Shown here: piece by piece, positions 1 through 7,375 of the stretch | Layout: each line of letters starts with the position of its first letter | How positions within the stretch are numbered: position 1 is the first letter of the stretch | NCBI GenBank assembly: GCA_947624555.1 | Contig: CANQKW010000004.1 | Coordinates: forward strand, 62,001 to 126,000 | DNA length: 64,000 nucleotides | Direction of reading: 5' to 3' | From: an uncultured Clostridia bacterium | GTDB taxonomy: Bacteria; Bacillota; Clostridia; Oscillospirales; Ruminococcaceae | Position numbers and translations under genes: made by a program | Notes under the pieces: generated by a model | The model's input: the letters and a program-made list of their open reading frames with translations, nothing else | The model's database searches: none | What the model was told of the DNA's origin: nothing

Positions 1-987
1 ATAGGCGAAGAATTAAGGCTGCTTTATGTCGCTATGACCCGTGCACGGGAAAAACTGATTATGATAGGACGTTTCAACGAGAAAACCGTCACGGAGCTTT
101 GCGAGAATGATTACATTCCCGAAGAGATTTTTGAAAAAAACGTGCCTTTTTACTGGATATTAAGCTCGCTGTGCAGACGGCTCAACGGTGAAACGATAAT
201 TGAGAACTGCAAAGTAAAATTCTCGGACAAAATACCGCTAAGGCTGATTATAACGAACAGCGCGCCTGTTTTGCCCGTTTCGGACAATGAAAATGAGATA
301 GAATACGATATTCCCGCAGAAGAGGTAAAAGAGCTTGCAAAAATCATTTCAAAGCCGTACAAAAACGCTGCGGAAACAAAGCGTCAGGCGAAATTTTCCG
401 CAACAGAGCTTGCTCATAAAAAATCGCAGATACCCTTTACGCTCACAAAGCCCGCCTTTGCACTTTCCGACAAAAAAAGAGGTACAGACGTGGGAAACGC
501 ATATCATCACTTTATGCAGCATATTTCCATAGACGCCGTGAAAAACTCTCCCGACGAAGAGCTTGACAATTTTGTTGCTTCAGAGCTTTACAGGATTTGC
601 GACGAGGGAAAAATAACCGAAGATGAATCTCAAAGCATTGACACGGAAAAAATCTGCGAGTTTTTCCGCAGTAATATCGGAAAACGCCTGCTCAAAAGCG
701 ATGAAATCGAACGTGAATTTCCGTTCTACGCAGAAATCGAAAGCAGCGAAATCGACGAGGATCTAAGCGGCACGGTCGGCATTCAGGGACAAATCGACCT
801 GTTTTTCACCGAAAACGGCAAAATTATTGTCGTGGATTATAAAACAGATTTTGACGCTGCCCCCGAAAAAGACGCCTATTCAAAGCAGGTAAAAATCTAT
901 GCAAAGGTTTTGCCTCTGCTGACAGGAAAACAGGTTTCACAAACCTATTTATATTTATTTTCAAACGGAGAAACTGTTGAATTATGA
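1..987 (+). CDS. addA: ATP-dependent helicase/nuclease subunit A, C-terminal part (partial)
   Basis: This is the 3' end of a gene that begins before the window; the frame is open from base 1. It starts inside helicase motif VI (RLLYVAMTRAREKL), typical of UvrD/AddA superfamily-1 helicases. It ends with a PD-(D/E)XK nuclease domain: GIQGQIDLFF supplies the metal-binding Asp and VVDYKTD the D-Y-K core. AddA works with AddB in double-strand-break end resection and Chi-dependent recombination in Firmicutes. addB would be expected just upstream, outside the window. The stop codon overlaps the next start (ATGA), so the two genes are probably cotranscribed. Helicase motifs I-V lie outside the window and cannot be checked. 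Confidence 0.93.
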   Translation: MGEELRLLYVAMTRAREKLIMIGRFNEKTVTELCENDYIPEEIFEKNVPFYWILSSLCRRLNGETIIENCKVKFSDKIPLRLIITNSAPVLPVSDNENEIEYDIPAEEVKELAKIISKPYKNAAETKRQAKFSATELAHKKSQIPFTLTKPAFALSDKKRGTDVGNAYHHFMQHISIDAVKNSPDEELDNFVASELYRICDEGKITEDESQSIDTEKICEFFRSNIGKRLLKSDEIEREFPFYAEIESSEIDEDLSGTVGIQGQIDLFFTENGKIIVVDYKTDFDAAPEKDAYSKQVKIYAKVLPLLTGKQVSQTYLYLFSNGETVEL

Positions 988-2231
988 AAAAAATTATATC
1001 ATTGATTTTATCTGCCGCTTTGTCTGTGTGTTTATCGGCAGCCGCTGCCGCCGACAGCGCAGGATTTGCCTGTGAGGACGAGCTTGTTCTTCCGGCAAAA
1101 ACTCCTTACGACAAGAAATATGTTGAAATTATCTGGCACACAGACGAGGCATCAGATGCAGGCGTACCGATAAGCGAAAATGAGTTTTTGTTCTTCCCTG
1201 TATCGAATAAAATCCGTAAAATCGGCGAAAACGACGGAAAAACGATCGTTTCAGCCGAATTGGAGGAAAAGGTTTCTGAAAATTTCAAAGGCGCAATTGT
1301 CAAAGAAAAGCTTGTCCAGCCGACAAGAACAGGTATCTGCGTTGTCGATACGGAAGATATGAGCGTTCTTCAATACAAAAAATTCGGTCAGATTTCAACC
1401 GATGTCGCCGTTATCGACGATTTTGTATTTTTCGGCTGCTCGTCAGAAGAATCATTTTGCTTTTATTGTGTTGATATTAACACTCTCGAAGTGCTTTCGG
1501 AATTTAAATCCGAAAGCAAACCGTCCTCGCCTGCCCTTATGGGAGATTATGTGGTTTTTTCCTGCGGAGAAAAACTCGTCTGCTATTCAAAATCAAAAAA
1601 TAATTTCATCGAAAACAGCATAGGCGCTGAAATCAACTATGTTTTCGCAGGAGAATACGCCGTCTTTATGAGCGGCAGCGACGGCTTTATGTACAAGGTT
1701 CGGCTTAACAGCGACGGTACTGTCGAAAAAAATTCTCTTATGAAGTGCGAGGCAGGCGGAGAACTTACAGCTCCCGCAGAGTCGGGAAACAGGCTGTATG
1801 TCGGCTCTTCGGAGGGATTTTTTATCCTTGACGGTCTTAATATGGAGATCGAAAAGCATTACACCGAAATGAAAAATGCCTGTGCGCCCGTCATCACCTA
1901 CGGAAACGGATTTCGTGTCTATACAGCTGCTCCCGTGGAAAGCGACGGCGGAAAATGGTATCTGTACGGAATTCAGGATATGGAAACGGAGCAGAATATA
2001 AACGAAATAGCCAAAATCATAGACTTCAGCAACGGCAAAATCGCCGTGTCCGAAAGCGGAATTATGTTCTTCCGTGACAGTCGGGGGCAAATTTGGGCGA
2101 TAAAAGTCCCCGAAAACAATATTTTTCTGATGATCTTGAAAATAGCGATTGCTCTTGCAATAATTGTCTTTATGATTTTGATAATCAGAGCGTGGGTGAA
2201 AAAACATTCAGCAAATAAACCGAAAATATAA
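984..2231 (+). CDS. secreted/membrane beta-propeller (PQQ-like) protein of unknown function
   Basis: A 415-residue protein with an N-terminal signal peptide (residues 1-22, MKKIISLILSAALSVCLSAA), a long extracytoplasmic region and one C-terminal transmembrane helix (about residues 380-403) followed by a basic tail. The body repeats short strand blocks of the kind GDYVVFSCGEKLVCYS and GNRLYVGSSEGFFILDG, which is the look of PQQ-like or quinoprotein-type beta-propeller blades. I see no catalytic motif. Its ATG overlaps the addA stop by 4 bases, so it is translationally coupled to addA, although no functional link to recombination is evident. The product should be anchored in the membrane facing outward. 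Function unknown. Confidence 0.8.
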   Translation: MKKIISLILSAALSVCLSAAAAADSAGFACEDELVLPAKTPYDKKYVEIIWHTDEASDAGVPISENEFLFFPVSNKIRKIGENDGKTIVSAELEEKVSENFKGAIVKEKLVQPTRTGICVVDTEDMSVLQYKKFGQISTDVAVIDDFVFFGCSSEESFCFYCVDINTLEVLSEFKSESKPSSPALMGDYVVFSCGEKLVCYSKSKNNFIENSIGAEINYVFAGEYAVFMSGSDGFMYKVRLNSDGTVEKNSLMKCEAGGELTAPAESGNRLYVGSSEGFFILDGLNMEIEKHYTEMKNACAPVITYGNGFRVYTAAPVESDGGKWYLYGIQDMETEQNINEIAKIIDFSNGKIAVSESGIMFFRDSRGQIWAIKVPENNIFLMILKIAIALAIIVFMILIIRAWVKKHSANKPKI

Positions 2232-2241
2232 CTAAATCCTG

Positions 2242-2270
2242 TTGATTTTTTCACCAAAAAGTTGTATAAT
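2242..2270 (+). promoter_or_regulatory. sigma-A promoter for the aldose-1-epimerase-like gene
   Basis: TTGATT (2242-2247), 17-base spacer, TATAAT (2265-2270). It lies about 80 bases upstream of the start codon at 2349. Confidence 0.75.
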
Positions 2271-2348
2271 TATAGTTGTAAGATCCCCATTCGGTGATGA
2301 AATACAAAGCGAAACGGGATATTGAAAAATTCTAAGGAGGATTTTATT

Positions 2349-3206
2349 ATGGAAATCACACTTAAAAACGGCAGCTGCGAGGCTAAGATCTTTTCAAAGG
2401 GCGCAGAGCTTAAATCGCTTAAAGTAGGCGGACGAGAGCTTATGTGGAGCGCAGACCCCGCATTTTGGGCAAATACATCTCCCCTGCTGTTCCCGATGAT
2501 AGGAACGCTTAAAGAGGGAAAAACTCTCATCAACGGCAAGGAATATTCCATATCAAAACACGGCTTTGCAAGAGATTTTGAGCTTACCCGTGAAAAAGTC
2601 ACCGAAGACGCCGCAGTTTTCTCGCTTGTTCAGAACGATACCACAAAGGCGATGTTCCCGTTTGATTTCAAGTTTACAATAGAGTATAAGCTCAATGATA
2701 ACGGTATTACCATAAAACAGACCGTTAAAAACAACAGCAGCGAAAAAATGCCTTACTGCATAGGCTGTCACCCTGCTTTTGCCACTCCGGGAGAATTTAC
2801 CGATTACCGTCTGGAATTTCCCGAAACCGAAACGGCAAATATCCCGAATTACAACAAAGTCACGGGAGTATATGAGCCGAACAATCGCCGTACAATTATC
2901 GAAAACAGCAAGGTTATGCCGCTCAATCACGAGATGTTCTATAATGATGTTTTGTATATGGAACACCCCGTTTCACGTTCGGTAAAACTTCTCGGCAAGG
3001 ACAACAAGGGCGTTAAGGTGGATTTCCCCGATTTCACGGGACTCGGTATCTGGCAGGCAAAAGATGCGCCGTTTCTGTGCATTGAGCCTTGGTGCGGTTC
3101 TCAGGATTTTGAGGACTGTTCGGGAGTATTTGCGGAAAAGAAGGGCATTGAAATACTTGACGCAGGCGCAGAAAAGAGTTATACTTACACTGTTTCGGCA
3201 GTCTGA
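2349..3206 (+). CDS. aldose 1-epimerase family protein (LacX/YeaD-like)
   Basis: A 285-residue protein of the galactose-mutarotase fold. Family features visible are the early GAELKSLKVGGRELMW block, CIGCHPAF with the active-site His, and FLCIEPWCGSQD carrying the catalytic Glu. Such proteins interconvert sugar anomers; the LacX-like branch is poorly defined for substrate. The start at 2349 is chosen because AAGGAGG sits at 2334-2340 with normal spacing; an upstream in-frame ATG at 2322 lies before this ribosome binding site. The gene stands alone between its own promoter and a strong terminator at 3222-3251. Substrate not assignable from the sequence. Confidence 0.88.
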   Translation: MEITLKNGSCEAKIFSKGAELKSLKVGGRELMWSADPAFWANTSPLLFPMIGTLKEGKTLINGKEYSISKHGFARDFELTREKVTEDAAVFSLVQNDTTKAMFPFDFKFTIEYKLNDNGITIKQTVKNNSSEKMPYCIGCHPAFATPGEFTDYRLEFPETETANIPNYNKVTGVYEPNNRRTIIENSKVMPLNHEMFYNDVLYMEHPVSRSVKLLGKDNKGVKVDFPDFTGLGIWQAKDAPFLCIEPWCGSQDFEDCSGVFAEKKGIEILDAGAEKSYTYTVSAV

Positions 3207-3221
3207 TTATCGGAAATCCTC

Positions 3222-3251
3222 AGGGGGAAACAAATGTTTTCCCCCTTTTTT
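3222..3251 (+). terminator. intrinsic terminator after the epimerase gene
   Basis: GGGGGAAA (3223-3230) pairs with TTTTCCCCC (3237-3245) across a 6-base loop and is followed by a run of six T. Confidence 0.85.
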
Positions 3252-3261
3252 GCACTATCTC

Positions 3262-3290
3262 TTGCATTTTGTTCAATATTGTACTATAAT
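3262..3290 (+). promoter_or_regulatory. promoter of fbp
   Basis: TTGCAT (3262-3267), 17-base spacer, perfect TATAAT (3285-3290), 75 bases before the fbp start. Confidence 0.75.
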
Positions 3291-3364
3291 ATAAATAGCC
3301 CCTTTTCAAAATAATATTTGCAGTTTTCCCCATAATTCGGGGGATATAAAAATGAGGTGAAAAA

Positions 3365-5287
3365 ATGGACAGCAGATACCTTAATCTCCTTGCGAAAGAA
3401 TTTCCCACGATAAACAGTGCGGCAAGCGAAATAATCAACCTTTCGGCGATACGAAGTCTGCCGAAAAGCACGGAGTATTTTTTCAGCGATATTCACGGAG
3501 AGCACGAGGCTTTTATCCATATGCTGAGAAGTGCCTCGGGCGTTATCAGGAAAAAACTTGACGACAGGCTTTCTTCGATTATTTCCGAGCAGGAACGGGA
3601 AAAACTTTCCACGCTGATTTACTACCCCGAAAACGAAATGAAACGTCTGCGCAGTGAAAATGTCATCAACGACAACTGGCTGAAAACTACGATTTATCAC
3701 CTTGTTCTGGTGTGTGAGCGTGTTTCTTCAAAATACACACGCTCCCGTGTAAGAAAACGTGCGCCAAAGGATATGGTGTATATCCTTGACGAGCTGCTAA
3801 ACGTTACCGACGACATAAACAAAGAGCTGTACTATGATGAAATCATAAAGACAATTCTCGATACGGGGATCGCCGAAAAATTCATTATTTCACTGTGCAA
3901 GCTGATCCAGTCGCTTGCGCTTGACACTCTGCATATTATCGGCGATATTTTTGACAGGGGTCCCAGAGCGGATATTATTTTCGACGAACTGGAGGCTGTA
4001 CAGGATATCGACATTCAATGGGGAAATCACGATATTTCGTGGATAGGCGCTGCTGCCGGAAATCCTGCGCTTGCAGCTAACGTTATACGTATCGCAATGA
4101 GGTATAACAGCTTTGATCTGCTTGAAGACGGATACGGACTTAATCTGAGAGCTTTGGCGGTTTTTGCGTCAGAGGTTTATAAAAACGACGACTGCTCGCT
4201 TTTCTATCCGAATGTCCTTGACGATAATATTTACGACGCTGTTGACAAGCACCTCGCCGCAAAAATGCACAAAGCGATAACCATTATACAGCTAAAGCTC
4301 GAAGGAAAGCTGATCGAAGAACACCCCGAATGGGAAATGTCCGACAGAGATTTATTCAGAAGAGTGGATTTTGAGAACTATACAATAGAAGAAAACGGGA
4401 AAATTTATAAGCTCAAGGACGAAAATTTCCCGACAGTCGATAAAAATAATCCCCTCGAACTGTCCGAGGGCGAAAAAGAGCTTATGAACGTTCTTGTAAA
4501 TTCTTTCAAGCACAGCGAAAAGCTCAACAGGCACATCAATTTTCTTTTGTCGCACGGCTCGATGTACAAAATTTTCAACGGAAATTTGATGTTCCACGGC
4601 TGTATTCCTATGAATGAAAACGGAGAATTTTCCGAAATGAAAATTTCAGGAAAAAAATACAGCGGAAAAGCTCTTTTTGACGCTATCGACAAAATTGTAA
4701 ACAACGCCTACTACGAGTACGACAGAAATACGCTTGCGTTTGACAAGGATTTTGTCTGGTATCTCTGGTGCGGAGCTAATTCTCCGCTCTACGGAAAGGA
4801 CAGAATGACGTTCTTTGAGAGAACGTTCCTTGACGCAAAGGAACTCCATAAGGAAACGCACAATCCGTATTACAGGCTGAGCGAAAACGTCGGTATTTGC
4901 AGGATAATTCTCCGTCATTTCGGACTGAGCGAAAACGGACATATTATAAACGGTCACGTTCCCGTTAAAATCAAAGACGGAGAAAGTCCGGTAAAAGCAG
5001 GCGGCAGACTGTTTGTCATTGACGGCGGTATTTCAAAGGCATATCAGCCGACAACGGGAATTGCAGGATACACGCTGATTTACGACTCGCACAGCCTAAG
5101 CCTTGCGGAGCATAAGCCTTTCGTCAAAGGGCAGTACAACAGCTCTCCTACGGTAAAAATCGTCGAAAATATGAAAGAGCGTGTCAATATCTCCGACACC
5201 GACAAGGGCATTGAGCTCCTCTCGCAAATAAACGATTTAAGAGAGCTTTTGGAGGCGTACAAAAGCGGCGAAATCAAGGAAAAATAA
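3365..5287 (+). CDS. fbp: fructose-1,6-bisphosphatase class III
   Basis: A 640-residue protein matching the long Firmicutes class III FBPase (calcineurin-like metallophosphoesterase fold), which hydrolyses fructose-1,6-bisphosphate to fructose-6-phosphate in gluconeogenesis. Metal-site motifs are visible in order: FSDIHGEHEAF, IGDIFDRGPRAD, WGNHDISWIGAA, then FLLSHGSMYKIFNG and INGHVPVK near the C-terminus, with the family tail GGISKAYQPTTGIAGYTL. The length is normal for the family. A GGTGAAAA ribosome binding region precedes the ATG. It is monocistronic, flanked by its own promoter and a bidirectional terminator. Class III enzymes are Mn-dependent, and the B. subtilis homologue is activated by phosphoenolpyruvate; that regulation is not visible here. 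Confidence 0.96.
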   Translation: MDSRYLNLLAKEFPTINSAASEIINLSAIRSLPKSTEYFFSDIHGEHEAFIHMLRSASGVIRKKLDDRLSSIISEQEREKLSTLIYYPENEMKRLRSENVINDNWLKTTIYHLVLVCERVSSKYTRSRVRKRAPKDMVYILDELLNVTDDINKELYYDEIIKTILDTGIAEKFIISLCKLIQSLALDTLHIIGDIFDRGPRADIIFDELEAVQDIDIQWGNHDISWIGAAAGNPALAANVIRIAMRYNSFDLLEDGYGLNLRALAVFASEVYKNDDCSLFYPNVLDDNIYDAVDKHLAAKMHKAITIIQLKLEGKLIEEHPEWEMSDRDLFRRVDFENYTIEENGKIYKLKDENFPTVDKNNPLELSEGEKELMNVLVNSFKHSEKLNRHINFLLSHGSMYKIFNGNLMFHGCIPMNENGEFSEMKISGKKYSGKALFDAIDKIVNNAYYEYDRNTLAFDKDFVWYLWCGANSPLYGKDRMTFFERTFLDAKELHKETHNPYYRLSENVGICRIILRHFGLSENGHIINGHVPVKIKDGESPVKAGGRLFVIDGGISKAYQPTTGIAGYTLIYDSHSLSLAEHKPFVKGQYNSSPTVKIVENMKERVNISDTDKGIELLSQINDLRELLEAYKSGEIKEK

Positions 5288-5306
5288 ACCGATTTTGGCA
5301 ATAAAA

Positions 5307-5335
5307 AAACGGCGTATATTTCGATACGCCGTTTT
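5307..5335. terminator. bidirectional terminator between fbp and the hydrogenase gene
   Basis: An 11-bp perfect stem (5307-5317 with 5324-5334, core AACGGCGTAT) with a 6-base loop. It has T after it on the plus strand and an A-run before it that serves the convergent minus-strand gene. Confidence 0.88.
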
Positions 5336-5346
5336 CCGCAAATTTT

Positions 5347-6774
5347 TCAGCTTTCAATCGCAGCAACAGACTCCAAGATGGTTTTTTCGCCCGATTCCTT
5401 GCCGTGCTTGTCGACCTCCACCTTACTCTTAGGTCCGTGAGTTAAGCAGCCTGCTCCGCCGATACAGCCGCCAACGCACGCCATACCCTCGATAAAGTTT
5501 GCGTCGATAGCGCCCTTGCTCTTCTTGAGCAGAGTGATCTTGCACTCCTCGATACCGTCGCAGGAAACAGCCTTAAGCTCGAAATCCTTGATGCCCTGCT
5601 CTTTAAGGCTTTCGGAAACCGCCTCCGCAAGACCGCCGCAGCGTGCGAAAATTCTTCCGAAATAAGAGGCATTATCGAGATTTATCTCATCAAGCGTTGT
5701 AATGTCTATATCACGGCTGTCAAACAATGCCTGAAGTTCTTCAAATGTAAGTACAGAATCCACGTAAGGCTTGACCTCTTCTTTCTGAGCCTCTGCTTTT
5801 TTAGCCGTACACGGACCGATAAACACTATTTTTGCGTCTTTATCGGTGGACTTGATATGCTTTGATATTGCTGCCATAGGCGAGAGATTATGCGAAACAT
5901 TCTCGGACATTTCGGGGAAATTCTTGTGAATAAAATCCACGAAAGCAGGACAGCAAGAGCTTGTCAAAAAGCCCTTTTCCGCAAGCTCTTTGCCCTCGGC
6001 AAGAGCGACCATATCTGCTCCCAGAGCAGCCTCTACAACGGTATGGAAACCCAGCTCCTTTATTCCGGCAACGACCTGACCCAGCTTTGCATAATTGAAC
6101 TGACTGGAAATTGAAGGCGCAACAACAGCGTAAAGATTATATCCTGCGCCCTCCCTGCTCTTCTTGATAAGGTCGATGACATTCAGCATAAAGGATTTTT
6201 CCATAATCGCTCCGAACGGGCATTGATAAGAGCAAGCTCCGCAGGAAATGCACTTTGAGTTGTCTATAACAGCCGCCTTGTTTGCGTTCATAGAAATAGC
6301 CTTTACCTTGCAGGCATTCTGACAGGGACGGGTGCGGCTTACGATAGCCGTATACGGGCAAACTTTTGCACACGAACCGCACTCCTTGCACTTTGTTTTA
6401 TCTATATGAGCAACGTGATTATGGTCGAACGAGATAGCGCCGAACTTGCACACGTCCTCGCAGCGGTGAGCAAGGCAGCCTCTGCACGCATTGGTTACCT
6501 CAAAGCCGCCGACGGGACATTCGTCGCAGGCGACCTCGATGACCTCAATAACATTCGGATTAAGCGGATTTCCTCCGATAGCAAGCTTTACACGCTCTGC
6601 AAGTATCGCCCTTTCCTTATAGACGCAGCAGCGCATTGTCGGGACGTTTCCCGGCACGATTATATTCGGGATATTCAGAAGATTGTTGAACAGCGTATCC
6701 GCCCACGCCTGTCTTGCGACTTCACGAAGAACCTTGTATTTAAGATACTGGATTTTTGTGTCAAATTTTCTCAT
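5347..6774 (-). CDS. [FeFe] hydrogenase, monomeric group-B-like
   Basis: A 475-residue iron hydrogenase that interconverts protons and H2 with reduced ferredoxin as likely electron partner. Two [4Fe-4S] ferredoxin motifs (CKECGSCAKVCP at about 129-140 and CISCGACSYQCP at about 175-186) precede the H-cluster domain. H-cluster motifs are SSCCPAF (about 272-278), GPCTAKKAE (320-328) and EGMACVGGCIGGAG (429-442). These depart from the canonical TSCCPGW, MPCxxKxxE and ExMxCxxGC patterns in the way I associate with group B enzymes. A further Cys-rich segment occurs at 83-109. The start at 6774 has AGGAAGG about 8 bases upstream; a longer in-frame start at 6828 lacks this. It is transcribed alone from a perfect promoter at 6922-6950. 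Maturases are not in the window. Confidence 0.92.
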   Translation of the reverse strand: MRKFDTKIQYLKYKVLREVARQAWADTLFNNLLNIPNIIVPGNVPTMRCCVYKERAILAERVKLAIGGNPLNPNVIEVIEVACDECPVGGFEVTNACRGCLAHRCEDVCKFGAISFDHNHVAHIDKTKCKECGSCAKVCPYTAIVSRTRPCQNACKVKAISMNANKAAVIDNSKCISCGACSYQCPFGAIMEKSFMLNVIDLIKKSREGAGYNLYAVVAPSISSQFNYAKLGQVVAGIKELGFHTVVEAALGADMVALAEGKELAEKGFLTSSCCPAFVDFIHKNFPEMSENVSHNLSPMAAISKHIKSTDKDAKIVFIGPCTAKKAEAQKEEVKPYVDSVLTFEELQALFDSRDIDITTLDEINLDNASYFGRIFARCGGLAEAVSESLKEQGIKDFELKAVSCDGIEECKITLLKKSKGAIDANFIEGMACVGGCIGGAGCLTHGPKSKVEVDKHGKESGEKTILESVAAIES

Positions 6775-6921
6775 AAAAAAACCTTCCTGTATGTATTTTT
6801 CACAGATTTTTCTGCAAATTTTCGGCAAACCCGATTGATTTGCATAAATTTTCCTGCCGAACAGCGGGATACATAAAAACAGCTTTGGGATTTGAAAAAC
6901 AATTACTCAAAGACAACTATA

Positions 6922-6950
6922 ATTATATCTGATTTTTTCTGTTCTGTCAA
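6922..6950 (-). promoter_or_regulatory. promoter of the [FeFe] hydrogenase gene
   Basis: Minus strand: TTGACA (6950-6945), 17-base spacer, TATAAT (6927-6922). An inverted pair, TTACTCAAAG on one side and CTTTGAGTAA on the other, lies at about 6903-6912 and 6981-6990. It flanks this promoter and reaches towards the divergent feoAB promoter. Confidence 0.8.
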
Positions 6951-7015
6951 GTGTGTTTTGCAGGAAACAAAAAATTTCATACTTTGAGTAAATCAGGACG
7001 GATTTTTAAAAATAC

Positions 7016-7044
7016 TTGACAAAATACTGTAAACGTTATAAAAT
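7016..7044 (+). promoter_or_regulatory. promoter of the feoAB operon
   Basis: TTGACA (7016-7021), 17-base spacer, TAAAAT (7039-7044), 20 bases before the first gene of the operon. No Fur-box-like 19-bp palindrome is obvious by eye. Confidence 0.75.
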
Positions 7045-7063
7045 AAAACCGTGGGGTGAATAT

Positions 7064-7375
7064 ATGTACGAAGTAAGAAAGGCAAAGGAAAACGGCGTAA
7101 TTTATATTTCCTTTGACAGGTGGATTTGTCCGAACGGCAGCTTCGACCCCGTTTATGCTTTTATTGAAACGACAGCAGATTTGTGCGAAGGAAAAATCCG
7201 CATAATCGACTGCTTTTACGAATATGAAATCAAGACGGATAATTTTTGTGTCCTTTTCTGCTGGAACGGCAGCTATACCGTAACGGCTTACATAAAAAGC
7301 GAAAACGAAGAAGAAACCGTTTTTGATACTTTGAAAAAAACCTGCAACAGAATAAATTCGGAGATGCAAATATGA
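7064..7375 (+). CDS. small protein of unknown function leading the feoAB operon
   Basis: A 103-residue acidic protein without signal peptide or transmembrane helix; I do not recognise a family. It starts MYEVRKAKENGVIYISFDRW, contains scattered Cys (residues 22, 41, 50, 62, 67, 93) and ends in a helix-like segment. The start at 7064 follows GGGGTGAA with normal spacing. Its stop overlaps the feoAB start (ATGA at 7372-7375), so the two are translationally coupled, which suggests a role in ferrous-iron uptake or its control. It is not recognisably FeoC, which is a short winged-helix protein. Confidence 0.72.
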   Translation: MYEVRKAKENGVIYISFDRWICPNGSFDPVYAFIETTADLCEGKIRIIDCFYEYEIKTDNFCVLFCWNGSYTVTAYIKSENEEETVFDTLKKTCNRINSEMQI

